Assembly: GCA_045639905.1 (NCBI GenBank)
Contig: JAZUDZ010000032.1
Coordinates: 1 to 19,226 of the forward strand
Direction: 5' to 3'
Origin: RGIG426 sp045639905
GTDB taxonomy: Bacteria; Bacillota; Clostridia; Oscillospirales; Acutalibacteraceae
DNA: 19,226 nt
Under the pieces are notes generated by a model. That model saw only the letters and a list, made by a program, of their open reading frames with translations, made no database searches and was not told the DNA's origin. A program made the translations under genes and the position numbers. Of this stretch, positions 8,201 through 14,585 are shown one piece after another. The stretch's first letter is position 1. Every line of letters begins with the position of its first letter.

Positions 8201-11200
8201 AATGCGTCTTGTGAAGCGGTGTCCATTACGGGCGGGTATATAAAGGCAACGACAGAAGAAGGGTCCGAACCGATTGGAGCCGGATATAACGCCGGCCACG
8301 TAGAGGTTTCGGTTGATGAAGATACTTGTACATATATTCTGTACGGCACGGTAGCGTATATAAACTACGAATTCCATGAGGCAGTGGAGCCGACTTGTGC
8401 CAATGCCGGATCCTTAGCGTATTACTGTGATTATGTAAGCGGTAACTACTATACGGAATTCCCGTTTACGGAAGACGGACTCATCGGTAACGGCGAGGTG
8501 TTTGACACGTGGAAAAATGAGGGCGACGGCTATTTGCCGCTGCTTCCCCACACGGATGCAAACGAAGACGGAATTTGCGATGTTTGCGAAATCACCCTTC
8601 CGACCTATTTGGATTATAACGCATCCACCGGCAAAGTGGATGCGAAGCGGATCGTACTGGATCAGTTTAATGTGATTGACGATGCAAACGATGCGTTTGT
8701 TACCGGCTGGAATATCGTGAAAGGCAATGTGACGTTTGACAGCCGCATCGTCCTCCCGAAGGATGTGGATCTTATCCTGGCGGACGGAGCTGAACTGACG
8801 GCGGATAACGGTATTTCCGTGGCGACCGATGGAGACCTTTCCATCTATGCCCAATCGGACGATCCGGATACGATGGGTAAAATCACCATACCGGATGACG
8901 TTACCAGTCATAGAGCCGGTATCGGTACGGATAAAAACAGAGACTGCGGAAAAATCTCCGTATACGGCGGTAATCTTCATGTCCATGGTGGATATCGCAG
9001 CGCTGCCATTGGTGCCGGAAGCGATGCTTCCTGTGCCGGCGTAGAGATTTTCGGCGGTAATGTGGAAGCAATTGGAGGAGAGGATGCTGCCGGTATCGGG
9101 TGCGGACGTGGTATTTCCTCTTGTAATCATATTACGATTTGCGGTGGCAATGTGACGGCGCAAGGCAGCATGTACGGGGCCGGCATCGGATCTTCTTACG
9201 AGGGCTCCTGCGGCAACATTACCATTTCCGGAGGCTTTGTCACGGCAATCGGCGGGCACGATTTCGGTGCCGGAATCGGTTCCGGTTTTAATGCCTCCTG
9301 TGACGGCGTGTCGATTACGGGTGGATACATTCAGGCGACGCCGGGCGTTAATGCCCAGCCGATCGGAGCCGGGTGGAAAACCACCGTGGAGGTGTCTGTT
9401 GACAGTTCCTGCACATCCAAAACAATCGATGGCGTACGATATATAAACTTCGAGCCGGTTGCAGAAGTGGCGCCGACTTGTGCCGCTATCGGTACGCGGG
9501 CCTATTTCATAGACAATGTCAGCAGCGGGTATTATGCTTCGTTCCCGTTCACGGAAGACAACCTCATCGGCAATGATGCGGCACTGGCTTTATGGAAAGC
9601 GGAAGGCGGCGACGGCTATCTGCCAAAGGTTTCTCATCATACCGATGAAAACGATGACGGGACATGTGATGTTTGTGAAGAGACGCTTCCGAAGTATTTA
9701 AACTTTAACGAATCCACCGGCAAGATGGATAAAACATATACCTTGCTGGATCAGTTCAACGTAATTGATGATGCAGACGATGCGTTTGTTACCGGTTGGA
9801 ATGTTGTGGAAGGCAACGTGGAATTCATAAGCCGCATTGATCTTCCGGCAGACGTGAACCTTATTCTGACGGACGGTGCCACACTGACCGCTGACGAGGG
9901 TATTACCGTGTCCAAAGACGGCAGTTTTGCCATCTTTGCACAATCGGTTGATCCGGACACCATGGGCAAACTCATTGTGCCCAGTGGCGGTGTGTTCAAG
10001 TTCTTTGCCGGCATCGGCAGTGAAGACGGCGGCACATGCGGGTCCATTGTCATTTATGGAGGATCCGTAACCTCTTACGGTGGAGTGGCTGCCGCCGGTA
10101 TCGGCGCCGGAGACCAGGGCGAATGCGGTGACATTCTCATTTTCGGCGGTATTGTGACGGCAAAAGGCGAGCATTGTTCAACCGGTATCGGTAGCGGAGC
10201 ACACTCGTCAAGCTGCGGAAATATCAGCATTTACGACGGCATTGTTGAGGCAGCAAGCGGAAGCGACGGTGCCGGTATCGGCAGCGGAAGCAACTCCTCT
10301 TGCGGCAACATTTCCATCTTTGGCGGCATTGTCAACGCTGCTAGCACCGGCGACGGTGCCGGTATTGGCGCGGGACTTGAGGCCTCTTGCGGCAAGGTGA
10401 GCATTACGGGCGGTTACATAAAAGCGGTAACCGGAAACGAGAATGCGCAGCCCATCGGAGCGGGAGTCGATTCCGAAGCCGTTGAAGTGAGTATCTCCGA
10501 ACTGACCTGTACGTCGGTGACAAAAGGTAACACGCAATATGTTAACTATGAGGAAATTGAGGGTGTGGAGCCGACCTGTACGACCGGCGGCACTTTGGGC
10601 TATTGCGTCGACTATATCAGCGGAAACTACTATGCATCGCTTCCGTTTGCGGATGACAGCCTCATCGGAGATGCGGATGCACTTGGTGTGTGGCTGTCAG
10701 AGGACGGCGACGGATATCTGACGACGGTTCCGCATCCGGACGAAAACGAAGACGAGATATGTGACGTTTGCGGAGCGGTTCACGCACCCTATCTGGACTT
10801 TAATGAGACGACCGGCAAAGTGGATACGGAGTGTGATCTGTGGGGCGCCAATTTGATTGACGATGCGGATGATGCGTTTGTTTCCGGCTGGAACGTCGTC
10901 AAAGGAAGCGTGGAATTTGAAGATCGCCTGGAACTGCCGGCAAATGTCAAACTGATTTTGGCAGACGGTGCAACGCTGACCGCGAAAAAAGGTATTTCCT
11001 TAGCGGTTGACGGCGAATTTGCCGTTTATGCGCACTCAAATGATGCGGGCACGATGGGTAAACTGATTGTGCCGGCGGGTCTGACCGAAAACATGGCCGG
11101 AATCGGAACTCCTTATGAAGGCAACTGCGGTAACCTGGCCATTTACGGCGGTATGGTAACCGTACAAGGCGGATATCATGCTGCTGCCATCGGCAGCGGA

Positions 11201-14200
11201 CTTCGCAACGCCTGCGGAAACATTACCATTCGCGGCGGTGTTGTGACAGCCCTGGCTGGCGCTTCTGCCGCCGGTATCGGCAGCGGCTTTGGTGCGGCCT
11301 GCGGTAAAGTGACCATTACCGGCGGGTATATTAAAGCGGTGGCCGGAGAAGATGCCGAACCGATTGGTTCCGGTTATTTTTCCGATAATATAACGGAGGT
11401 GTCCATTGACAGCTCCTGTACATCCGTAATAAAAGGCAACACGCAATATATCAACTATGAAGAAATTGCAAAGGTTGATGCGACTTGCACAACCAAAGGC
11501 ACACTGGCCTATGTGAAGGATTCCGTCAGCGGGAACTTCTATACGTCCTTCCCGTTTACGGAGGACAACCTCATCGGTGATGCCGACGCCCTTGCCACGT
11601 GGAAAGCACAGGGAGGCGGCGGATACGTTGCGCCGCTTGGCCACGATTGGCAATATGTCAACGAAACCATTCACGAGTGTTCGCGGTGCAAGGCGACCGA
11701 AGCCCATACGGGTACGGAAGATTATATTTGTGACGTATGTGAAGGCGTCTTATTAGAAACCGCCAAAGAGGACGCGGCTACGGCACTCAGTGCCGCGGTG
11801 GGCGAAAAGCCGTCGACGGAAGTGGCCTCGCTTTTAAGCGACGCTCTGGATGCGGTCGATAAGGCGGACAGCCTTACGGATGTGAGCGATACAAAAGCAG
11901 AATGGCTCGAAAAAATCGAAGCACAACTCGCAGCAGAAGCTTTAGCGGCGGCGAAAGCGGAAGCGGTTTCGGCTCTCACCGAAGCGGCGAGCGTCAACAC
12001 ATCCGATGATATGACGTCGATTTTGGACGACGCCAAAACGGCCGTAAACGAAGCGACAACGCTCGACGATGTTGCTTTGGCCAAAGCGTCCGGACTTGCG
12101 GCCATCGGCGAATATCTGGAAGAACTTTCCGAAGAGAAAGAGGCTGCGAAAACGGCCCTTGCCGATGCAGCCGGTGAAAAACCGTCGACGGAAATGACAG
12201 CCCTTTTAAGCGATGCTTTTGATGCAATCGAAGCGACTGACAACCTTTCGGATGTGAGCGACGTAAAAGCAGAATGGCTTGACAAAATTAAGGCACAGCT
12301 TGCAGCGGAAGCTTTGGCGGCAGCGAAAGCAGAAGCAGTTGCGGCCCTCACCGAGGCGGCGAGCGTTAACACATCGGACGACATGACGACGATTTTGGAC
12401 GATGCCAAAACGGCCGTAAACGAAGCGACAACACTCGACGGTGTCGCCCTGGCCAAAACGACCGGACTTGCGGCCATTAACGCCTATTTGGAAGATCTCT
12501 CTGAAGCGAAAACAGCTGCAAAAACGGCTCTTGCCGATGCAGCCGGTGAAAAACCGTCGACCGAAGTGGGCGAACTTTTAAGCGACGCCCTTGATGCGAT
12601 CGAAGCGGCGGATAACCTTTCGGATGTGAGCGGTGTAAAAGCAGAATGGCTTGACAAAATCAAGGCGCAGCTTGCGGCGGAAGCTTTGGCGGCAGCGAAA
12701 GCAGAAGCGATTTCGGCTCTCACCCAGGCGGCGAGTGTCAATACGTCGGACGATATGACGGCGATTTTGGATGATGCCAAAACGGCCGTAAACGAAGCGA
12801 CAACACTCGACGATGTTGCTTTGGCCAAAACGACCGGACTTGCGGCCATTAACACCTATTTGGAAGATCTCTCTGAAGCGAAAGTGGCTGCGAAAACGGC
12901 CCTTGCCGATGCAGCCGGCGAAAATCCGTCGACCGAAGTGGCCGAACTTTTAAGTGACGCTCTTGATGCGGTCGATAAGGCGGATACCCTTTCGGATGTG
13001 AGCGATGCCAAAGAAGAGTGGCTTGATAAAATTAAGACACAGCTCGCAGCGGAAGCTTTGGCGGCAGCAAAAGCAGAAGCGATTTCGGCCCTCACCGAAG
13101 CGGCGAGCGTCAATACATCGGACGATATGACGGCGATTTTGGATGATGCCAAAACGGCCGTAAACGAAGCGACAACACTCAACGATGTCGCTCTGGCCAA
13201 GTCGACCGGACTTGCTGCCATCGGCGAATATCTGGAAGAACTCTCTGAAGCGAAAGCGGATGCAAAAACGGCCTTTACCGATGCAGCCGGTGAGAATCCG
13301 TCGACAGATGTGATGCAAATTGTGGATTCTGCCAAAGAGACGGTGGATGCCTGTGAGGGTGTGGCCGCCGTTGCGGCTGCCAAAGAAGCGGGCCTTGCCG
13401 CCATAGCTGCACAGCTTCAAAAAGAAGCAGATGCAAAAGCTCTAGCCGGCGCCAAGAAAGAGGCCAAAGACGCGTTGACAAAGGCGGCGGGAGACACGCC
13501 GTCGGATGCGCTTTCCGAAATTCTGAAAGAAGCCTTGGAGGCCGTTGAAAAGAGCGAAACCATCGAGGCAGTCGGAGAAGCCAAAGAAGCCGGCCTTTCC
13601 GCCATTTCCGAGCAGCTGATTGCGGAAGGAAACGAAAAAGCACTTGCCATTGCCAAAGAGGCCGCCAACACGGCACTGGATAACGCGGCAGGTGAGAATC
13701 CGTCCGAAGAACTGTCGGGGATTGTTGCTGCGGCTAAAGACGCGGTGAACGCCTGCGAGAACGTGGACGCCGTCACAGCTGCCAAAGAAGCAGGTCTCTC
13801 TGCCATAGCTGCACAGCTTCAAAAAGAAGCAAACGAAAAAGCATTGGCGGATGCCAAGAAAGAGGCCAAAGACGCTTTGAATCAGGCGGCGGGAGATACG
13901 CCGTCGGATGCGCTTTCCGAAATCCTGAAAAACGCCGTGGATGCTGTTGAAAAGAGCGATACTATCGAAGCAGTCGGAGAAGCCAAAGAAGCCGGTCTTG
14001 CCGCCATTGCGAAGCAGCTGATTGCGGAAGGAAACGAACAGGCACTGGCCATTGCCAAAGAAGCCGCAAGCGCCGCGTTTGATAACGCGGCAGGTGAGAA
14101 TCCGTCTGAAGAACTGTCGGCGATTGTCGCTGCAGCTAAAGATGCGGTGAATGCCTGTGAGAACGTGGACGCCGTTACGGCTGCCAAGGAAGCGGGTCTT

Positions 14201-14446
14201 GCCGCCATTGCTAAGCAGCTCGAAAAAGAAAAGGAGCCGTCCGTTGACGTGCTTCTGGGTGATGCCAACGGTGACGGAGCGGTTGATATGAAAGACGTCT
14301 TGCTGCTTCGTAAATTCCTGGCAGGACTTTCCGACGAGATGGAAAAGGCAAACGCCGACGTGAACGAAGACGGCTCCATCGATATGAAGGACGTTTTGAT
14401 GATCCGTAAATTCCTGGCAAATCTTATAGAAAAACTCGGCGCATAA
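2222..14446 (+). CDS. Giant secreted dockerin protein with nine beta-helix modules and a helical stalk
   Basis: A 4074-aa protein, all in one intact frame. Residues 1-29 are a signal peptide (MKKRLPMRLL, hydrophobic core, ASA|DD). Residues 35 to about 3179 are nine tandem modules of 319-387 aa. Each has a lead-in (YLxYNETTGK ... SGWNIVKGNV ... LILADGATLTA ... YAQS ... MGKLIVP), 3-5 turns of an AGIGSGxxxxCGxITIxGGxVxAxGG right-handed beta-helix type repeat, and a tail with PTCT, AWKAEGGxGY and DxDxDxxCDxC motifs. About residues 3183-4003 are thirteen alanine-rich helical units. Residues 4013-4074 are a type I dockerin with two Ca-binding loops, DANGDGAVDMKD and DVNEDGSIDMKD. No catalytic domain, LPxTG, transmembrane tail or SLH domain is visible. 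It is probably an exported adhesin or surface-scaffold component held through cohesin-dockerin pairing, with the helical array as spacer. Function is inferred; the export and domain calls are strong. It is followed by a strong terminator. Confidence 0.95.
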   Translation: MKKRLPMRLLAIFMCLAMLATVTPIFASADDAVSYLGIDESTGKAEQEYFVAVDNVIDDANDSFVTGWNIVKGNVEFENRIVLPGDVNLILENGATLTAKRGIVVAESGDFAVYAQSTNPDVMGKLVVPEGVIEYSAGIGSTEGKICGNIAIYGGNLSVRGGGKGAAIGSAASAGGCGNITISGGIVDAVSTGDGAGIGSGREASCGTVTITGGYVRAECGEGAAPIGAGYLSDAVSVSISTSCMSMTMGNVRYINYAPIARTEPTCTKSGFESYCLDLVSKNYYEAFPFTEEGLIGNGSALTAWQAEGGAGYIAPLGHEWQYGDVDNHKCTRCDATELHTDVDKNNLCDVCGATVVPYLGYNEETEKADKNCAAAVGNVIDDAADLFVTGWNVVEGDVEFESRIELPKDVKLILADGATLTADKGIMVAEDGDFAVYAQSTNSDVMGALVVPDSMDEYDAGIGSGNGNDCSSIAIYGGVVTVNGGYGAAGIGSGFFEASCGSITISGGIVTAKGGFAAAGIGTGFNSSCGDITISDGQVIAQGKESGAGIGVGKGMDAVCGKVSITGGFIKAGTEPDDNYIEASQVSIDSSFEKCYMADALYINCIPVEETEADCTNIGALAYFKDAVNGLYYTDFPFTEGGLIGDADALAAWKAEGGAGHKANPLGHDWQYQDGAKHICRRCKTTQSHVDENEDHLCDMCGATATPYLDYNETTGQADLSRTVWVNNIITDGTTDSFVSGWNMVKGNVTFENRIVLPKDVNLILADGATLNAVKGITVAEDGDFAVYAQSTDSAVMGKLIVPEGVDEHSAGIGAIYSKNCGNISIYGGRVTANAGYGAAGIGSGYTGNCASVSVYGGYVVAKGGYGAAGVGSGWAAASSCYKVTIAGGHIKATAGTLADGIEAEEVSMDDSFVVLKEGSSSYANCKVPMAEPTCTDSGFSEYFVDPVSCYYYSAFPFAEGGIIGGNTALAIWKAKNGDGYIAPLGHDWQYYDHANHVCQRCEATESHMDEDEDSLCDACGAKHTIYLDYNEVSKEVDLPTNVWANRVAVGASSFVSGWNIVEGNVTFENRIVLPKDVNLILADGATLTAKKGITVAEDGGFAVYAQSTDKDTMGKLIVPEGVADNYPGIGSSDKADCADVAIHGGVVTVTGGVGGAGIGSGYGSGFTCSCGNIIIDGGLVTANGGYGAAGVGSGDQGDCGKVMISGGMVTASSGYGAAGIGSGFLSSCEGVVISGGLVIAQGGERAAGIGGGYATSCGRVTIASGNIKATAGGSYADPIGSGELADPDVDVDMPSTCISTITGNVQYVNCELFPETEADCTTTGALAYFRDSVKGLYYTEFPFTPEVLIGDEDALSAWKGEGGAGHKGNAWGHNWAYVAGNTHKCARCNLVENHTDEDKDGMCDVCRVPLTMHLGYNETTGKADRVYYAYVEHVIDEATDSFASGWNIVKGNVTFDDRIRLPGEVHLILEDGATLTAKKGITVASFGDFSIYAQSADESTMGKLIVPDGVGVNNAGIGPVEGGICSNISIYGGAITAYGGEHGAGIGGAYGDLDHTCGNITIYGGVVNAYGGKSASGIGVGKTATCRKVIIKGGVVNAYGGENGAGIGGASYGIEISGGSILAVGGDYSAGIGSGYGTGYCDGVDITGGYIKAIAGNTDAEPIGEAALSGAVLVTIDPSCTSVIKGRVEQYINCELVDAIEPTCTTNGTVAYIKDCITGSCYTSFPFTEDGFLCDAAGFAAWTAEGGGGYVSPLGHDWQYVDGSTHKCARCEHMEDHLDEDKDFVCDLCKEVIPVYLDYDMTTGRVETESLLSDVTILDDATDSFATGWNIVKGNVVFEDRIVLPEDVNLILANGATLTAKKGITVSETGTFSVYAQSNNPAVAGKLVVPENGAAGFNAGIGSEDSGTCGDIAIYGGNITSYGGASSAGIGSGYAGACGDITIYGGFVTTQGGAAIGSGVNGTCKTIRFSDGIVFAQGVYSGAAIGTGLGTNASCEAVSITGGYIKATTEEGSEPIGAGYNAGHVEVSVDEDTCTYILYGTVAYINYEFHEAVEPTCANAGSLAYYCDYVSGNYYTEFPFTEDGLIGNGEVFDTWKNEGDGYLPLLPHTDANEDGICDVCEITLPTYLDYNASTGKVDAKRIVLDQFNVIDDANDAFVTGWNIVKGNVTFDSRIVLPKDVDLILADGAELTADNGISVATDGDLSIYAQSDDPDTMGKITIPDDVTSHRAGIGTDKNRDCGKISVYGGNLHVHGGYRSAAIGAGSDASCAGVEIFGGNVEAIGGEDAAGIGCGRGISSCNHITICGGNVTAQGSMYGAGIGSSYEGSCGNITISGGFVTAIGGHDFGAGIGSGFNASCDGVSITGGYIQATPGVNAQPIGAGWKTTVEVSVDSSCTSKTIDGVRYINFEPVAEVAPTCAAIGTRAYFIDNVSSGYYASFPFTEDNLIGNDAALALWKAEGGDGYLPKVSHHTDENDDGTCDVCEETLPKYLNFNESTGKMDKTYTLLDQFNVIDDADDAFVTGWNVVEGNVEFISRIDLPADVNLILTDGATLTADEGITVSKDGSFAIFAQSVDPDTMGKLIVPSGGVFKFFAGIGSEDGGTCGSIVIYGGSVTSYGGVAAAGIGAGDQGECGDILIFGGIVTAKGEHCSTGIGSGAHSSSCGNISIYDGIVEAASGSDGAGIGSGSNSSCGNISIFGGIVNAASTGDGAGIGAGLEASCGKVSITGGYIKAVTGNENAQPIGAGVDSEAVEVSISELTCTSVTKGNTQYVNYEEIEGVEPTCTTGGTLGYCVDYISGNYYASLPFADDSLIGDADALGVWLSEDGDGYLTTVPHPDENEDEICDVCGAVHAPYLDFNETTGKVDTECDLWGANLIDDADDAFVSGWNVVKGSVEFEDRLELPANVKLILADGATLTAKKGISLAVDGEFAVYAHSNDAGTMGKLIVPAGLTENMAGIGTPYEGNCGNLAIYGGMVTVQGGYHAAAIGSGLRNACGNITIRGGVVTALAGASAAGIGSGFGAACGKVTITGGYIKAVAGEDAEPIGSGYFSDNITEVSIDSSCTSVIKGNTQYINYEEIAKVDATCTTKGTLAYVKDSVSGNFYTSFPFTEDNLIGDADALATWKAQGGGGYVAPLGHDWQYVNETIHECSRCKATEAHTGTEDYICDVCEGVLLETAKEDAATALSAAVGEKPSTEVASLLSDALDAVDKADSLTDVSDTKAEWLEKIEAQLAAEALAAAKAEAVSALTEAASVNTSDDMTSILDDAKTAVNEATTLDDVALAKASGLAAIGEYLEELSEEKEAAKTALADAAGEKPSTEMTALLSDAFDAIEATDNLSDVSDVKAEWLDKIKAQLAAEALAAAKAEAVAALTEAASVNTSDDMTTILDDAKTAVNEATTLDGVALAKTTGLAAINAYLEDLSEAKTAAKTALADAAGEKPSTEVGELLSDALDAIEAADNLSDVSGVKAEWLDKIKAQLAAEALAAAKAEAISALTQAASVNTSDDMTAILDDAKTAVNEATTLDDVALAKTTGLAAINTYLEDLSEAKVAAKTALADAAGENPSTEVAELLSDALDAVDKADTLSDVSDAKEEWLDKIKTQLAAEALAAAKAEAISALTEAASVNTSDDMTAILDDAKTAVNEATTLNDVALAKSTGLAAIGEYLEELSEAKADAKTAFTDAAGENPSTDVMQIVDSAKETVDACEGVAAVAAAKEAGLAAIAAQLQKEADAKALAGAKKEAKDALTKAAGDTPSDALSEILKEALEAVEKSETIEAVGEAKEAGLSAISEQLIAEGNEKALAIAKEAANTALDNAAGENPSEELSGIVAAAKDAVNACENVDAVTAAKEAGLSAIAAQLQKEANEKALADAKKEAKDALNQAAGDTPSDALSEILKNAVDAVEKSDTIEAVGEAKEAGLAAIAKQLIAEGNEQALAIAKEAASAAFDNAAGENPSEELSAIVAAAKDAVNACENVDAVTAAKEAGLAAIAKQLEKEKEPSVDVLLGDANGDGAVDMKDVLLLRKFLAGLSDEMEKANADVNEDGSIDMKDVLMIRKFLANLIEKLGA
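2324..11758 (+). repeat. Nine tandem beta-helix/cysteine-rich modules (about 1 kb each)
   Basis: Modules begin at the conserved YL(D/G)YN or equivalent codons: 2324, 3296, 4346, 5303, 6464, 7613, 8606, 9695 and 10790, the last ending near 11758. They carry 3, 4, 3, 5, 5, 4, 5, 5 and 3 AGIG(S/G)G turns (37 in total), so most of the length differences come from whole turns gained or lost. All turns except the fourth of module 5 (near 7050-7110) carry a cysteine just before the CGxITI strand. Modules 1-5 and 9 end with a GHxWQY...HxCxRC segment plus CDxC. Modules 6, 7 and 8 lack the GHxWQY...CxRC part and keep only H...DENxDGxCDVC. The fold is inferred from the turn pattern common in gut Firmicutes surface proteins. 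Confidence 0.9.
11768..13255 (+). repeat. Four tandem 372-bp repeats encoding paired three-helix units
   Basis: Copies start at 11768, 12140, 12512 and 12884, with an exact 372-bp (124-codon) period. Each encodes two helical units: one around AAGEKPSTEV..LLSDALDA and ending AQLAAEAL, the other around AAAKAEA..SVNTSDDM and ending YLEDLSE. Neighbouring copies are close to identical at the DNA level; for example, copies 3 and 4 share a 58-base run from the CGATATGACGGCG segment through GCGACAACACTC. This implies recent tandem duplication. The units resemble the FIVAR-like helical spacers of Gram-positive surface proteins. Confidence 0.9.
13256..14230 (+). repeat. Second helical array, alternating units with a 402-bp period
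   Basis: Five further helical units follow in the order C-D-C-D-C. The C units contain NAAGENPSEELS..VNACENVDAV and the D units contain AAGDTPSDALSEILK. The D units start near 13447 and 13849, giving a 402-bp (134-codon) period. The units are related to the 372-bp array but are a distinct subfamily, so the stalk grew in at least two separate amplification steps. The last unit runs into an EKEKEPSVDVL linker before the dockerin. Confidence 0.85.
14258..14443 (+). other. Dockerin type I domain of the 4074-aa protein
   Basis: Two 22-24 aa F-hand repeats start at GDANGDGAVDMKDVLLLRKF and DVNEDGSIDMKDVLMIRKF. Both loops have the D-x-N-x-D-G-x-x-D calcium ligand pattern, and both have Met-Lys at the positions that set cohesin specificity in known dockerins. 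The two halves are near symmetric, which in studied dockerins permits dual-mode binding. The protein ends EKLGA. Confidence 0.92.
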
Positions 14447-14459
14447 GATGACAAAAGAG

Positions 14460-14492
14460 AAAGCAGTAGAGAGAAATCTCTACTGCTTTTTT
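14460..14492 (+). terminator. Strong intrinsic terminator after the 4074-aa gene
   Basis: AAAGCAGTAGAGA (14460-14472) pairs perfectly with TCTCTACTGCTTT (14477-14489) around a GAAA tetraloop, and the arm runs into a six-T tract (14487-14492). It starts 13 bases after the stop codon, so the two giant genes should be separate transcription units. Confidence 0.95.
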
Positions 14493-14519
14493 GTGTTTTT
14501 TCGGTTGTTGTGGTATACT
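14491..14519 (+). promoter_or_regulatory. Promoter of the 1448-aa gene, extended -10 type
   Basis: TTGTGT (14491-14496) and TATACT (14514-14519) are 17 bp apart. The -10 is preceded by TGG (14511-14513), giving an extended TGn -10. The -35 overlaps the terminator T tract. The start would be near 14526, leaving a leader of about 60 AT-rich bases. Confidence 0.65.
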
Positions 14520-14572
14520 GACTATATATATACAAAAAAATAAAGAAAACAAATAGAAACCGTGGATGAAAC

Positions 14573-14576
14573 GAGG
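14573..14576 (+). promoter_or_regulatory. Ribosome binding site that fixes the start of the 1448-aa protein
   Basis: GAGG lies 9 bases before the ATG at 14586. The ATGs at 14577 and 14580 are too close, and the one at 14562 lies upstream of it. The arrangement copies the first giant gene, where GAGG also precedes a near-miss ATG and then ATGAAAAA. Confidence 0.75.
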
Positions 14577-14585
14577 ATGATGGAT

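Noticed and set aside
11768..14230. Helical repeat array as a CRISPR or non-coding satellite
   Set aside because: The repeats are whole-codon multiples in an open frame, encode regular helical units, and have no short-repeat/spacer structure.
14562..14585. ATG at 14562 as start of the second giant protein
   Set aside because: It lies upstream of the GAGG ribosome site; the ATG at 14586 has proper spacing and starts the MKKR signal peptide.
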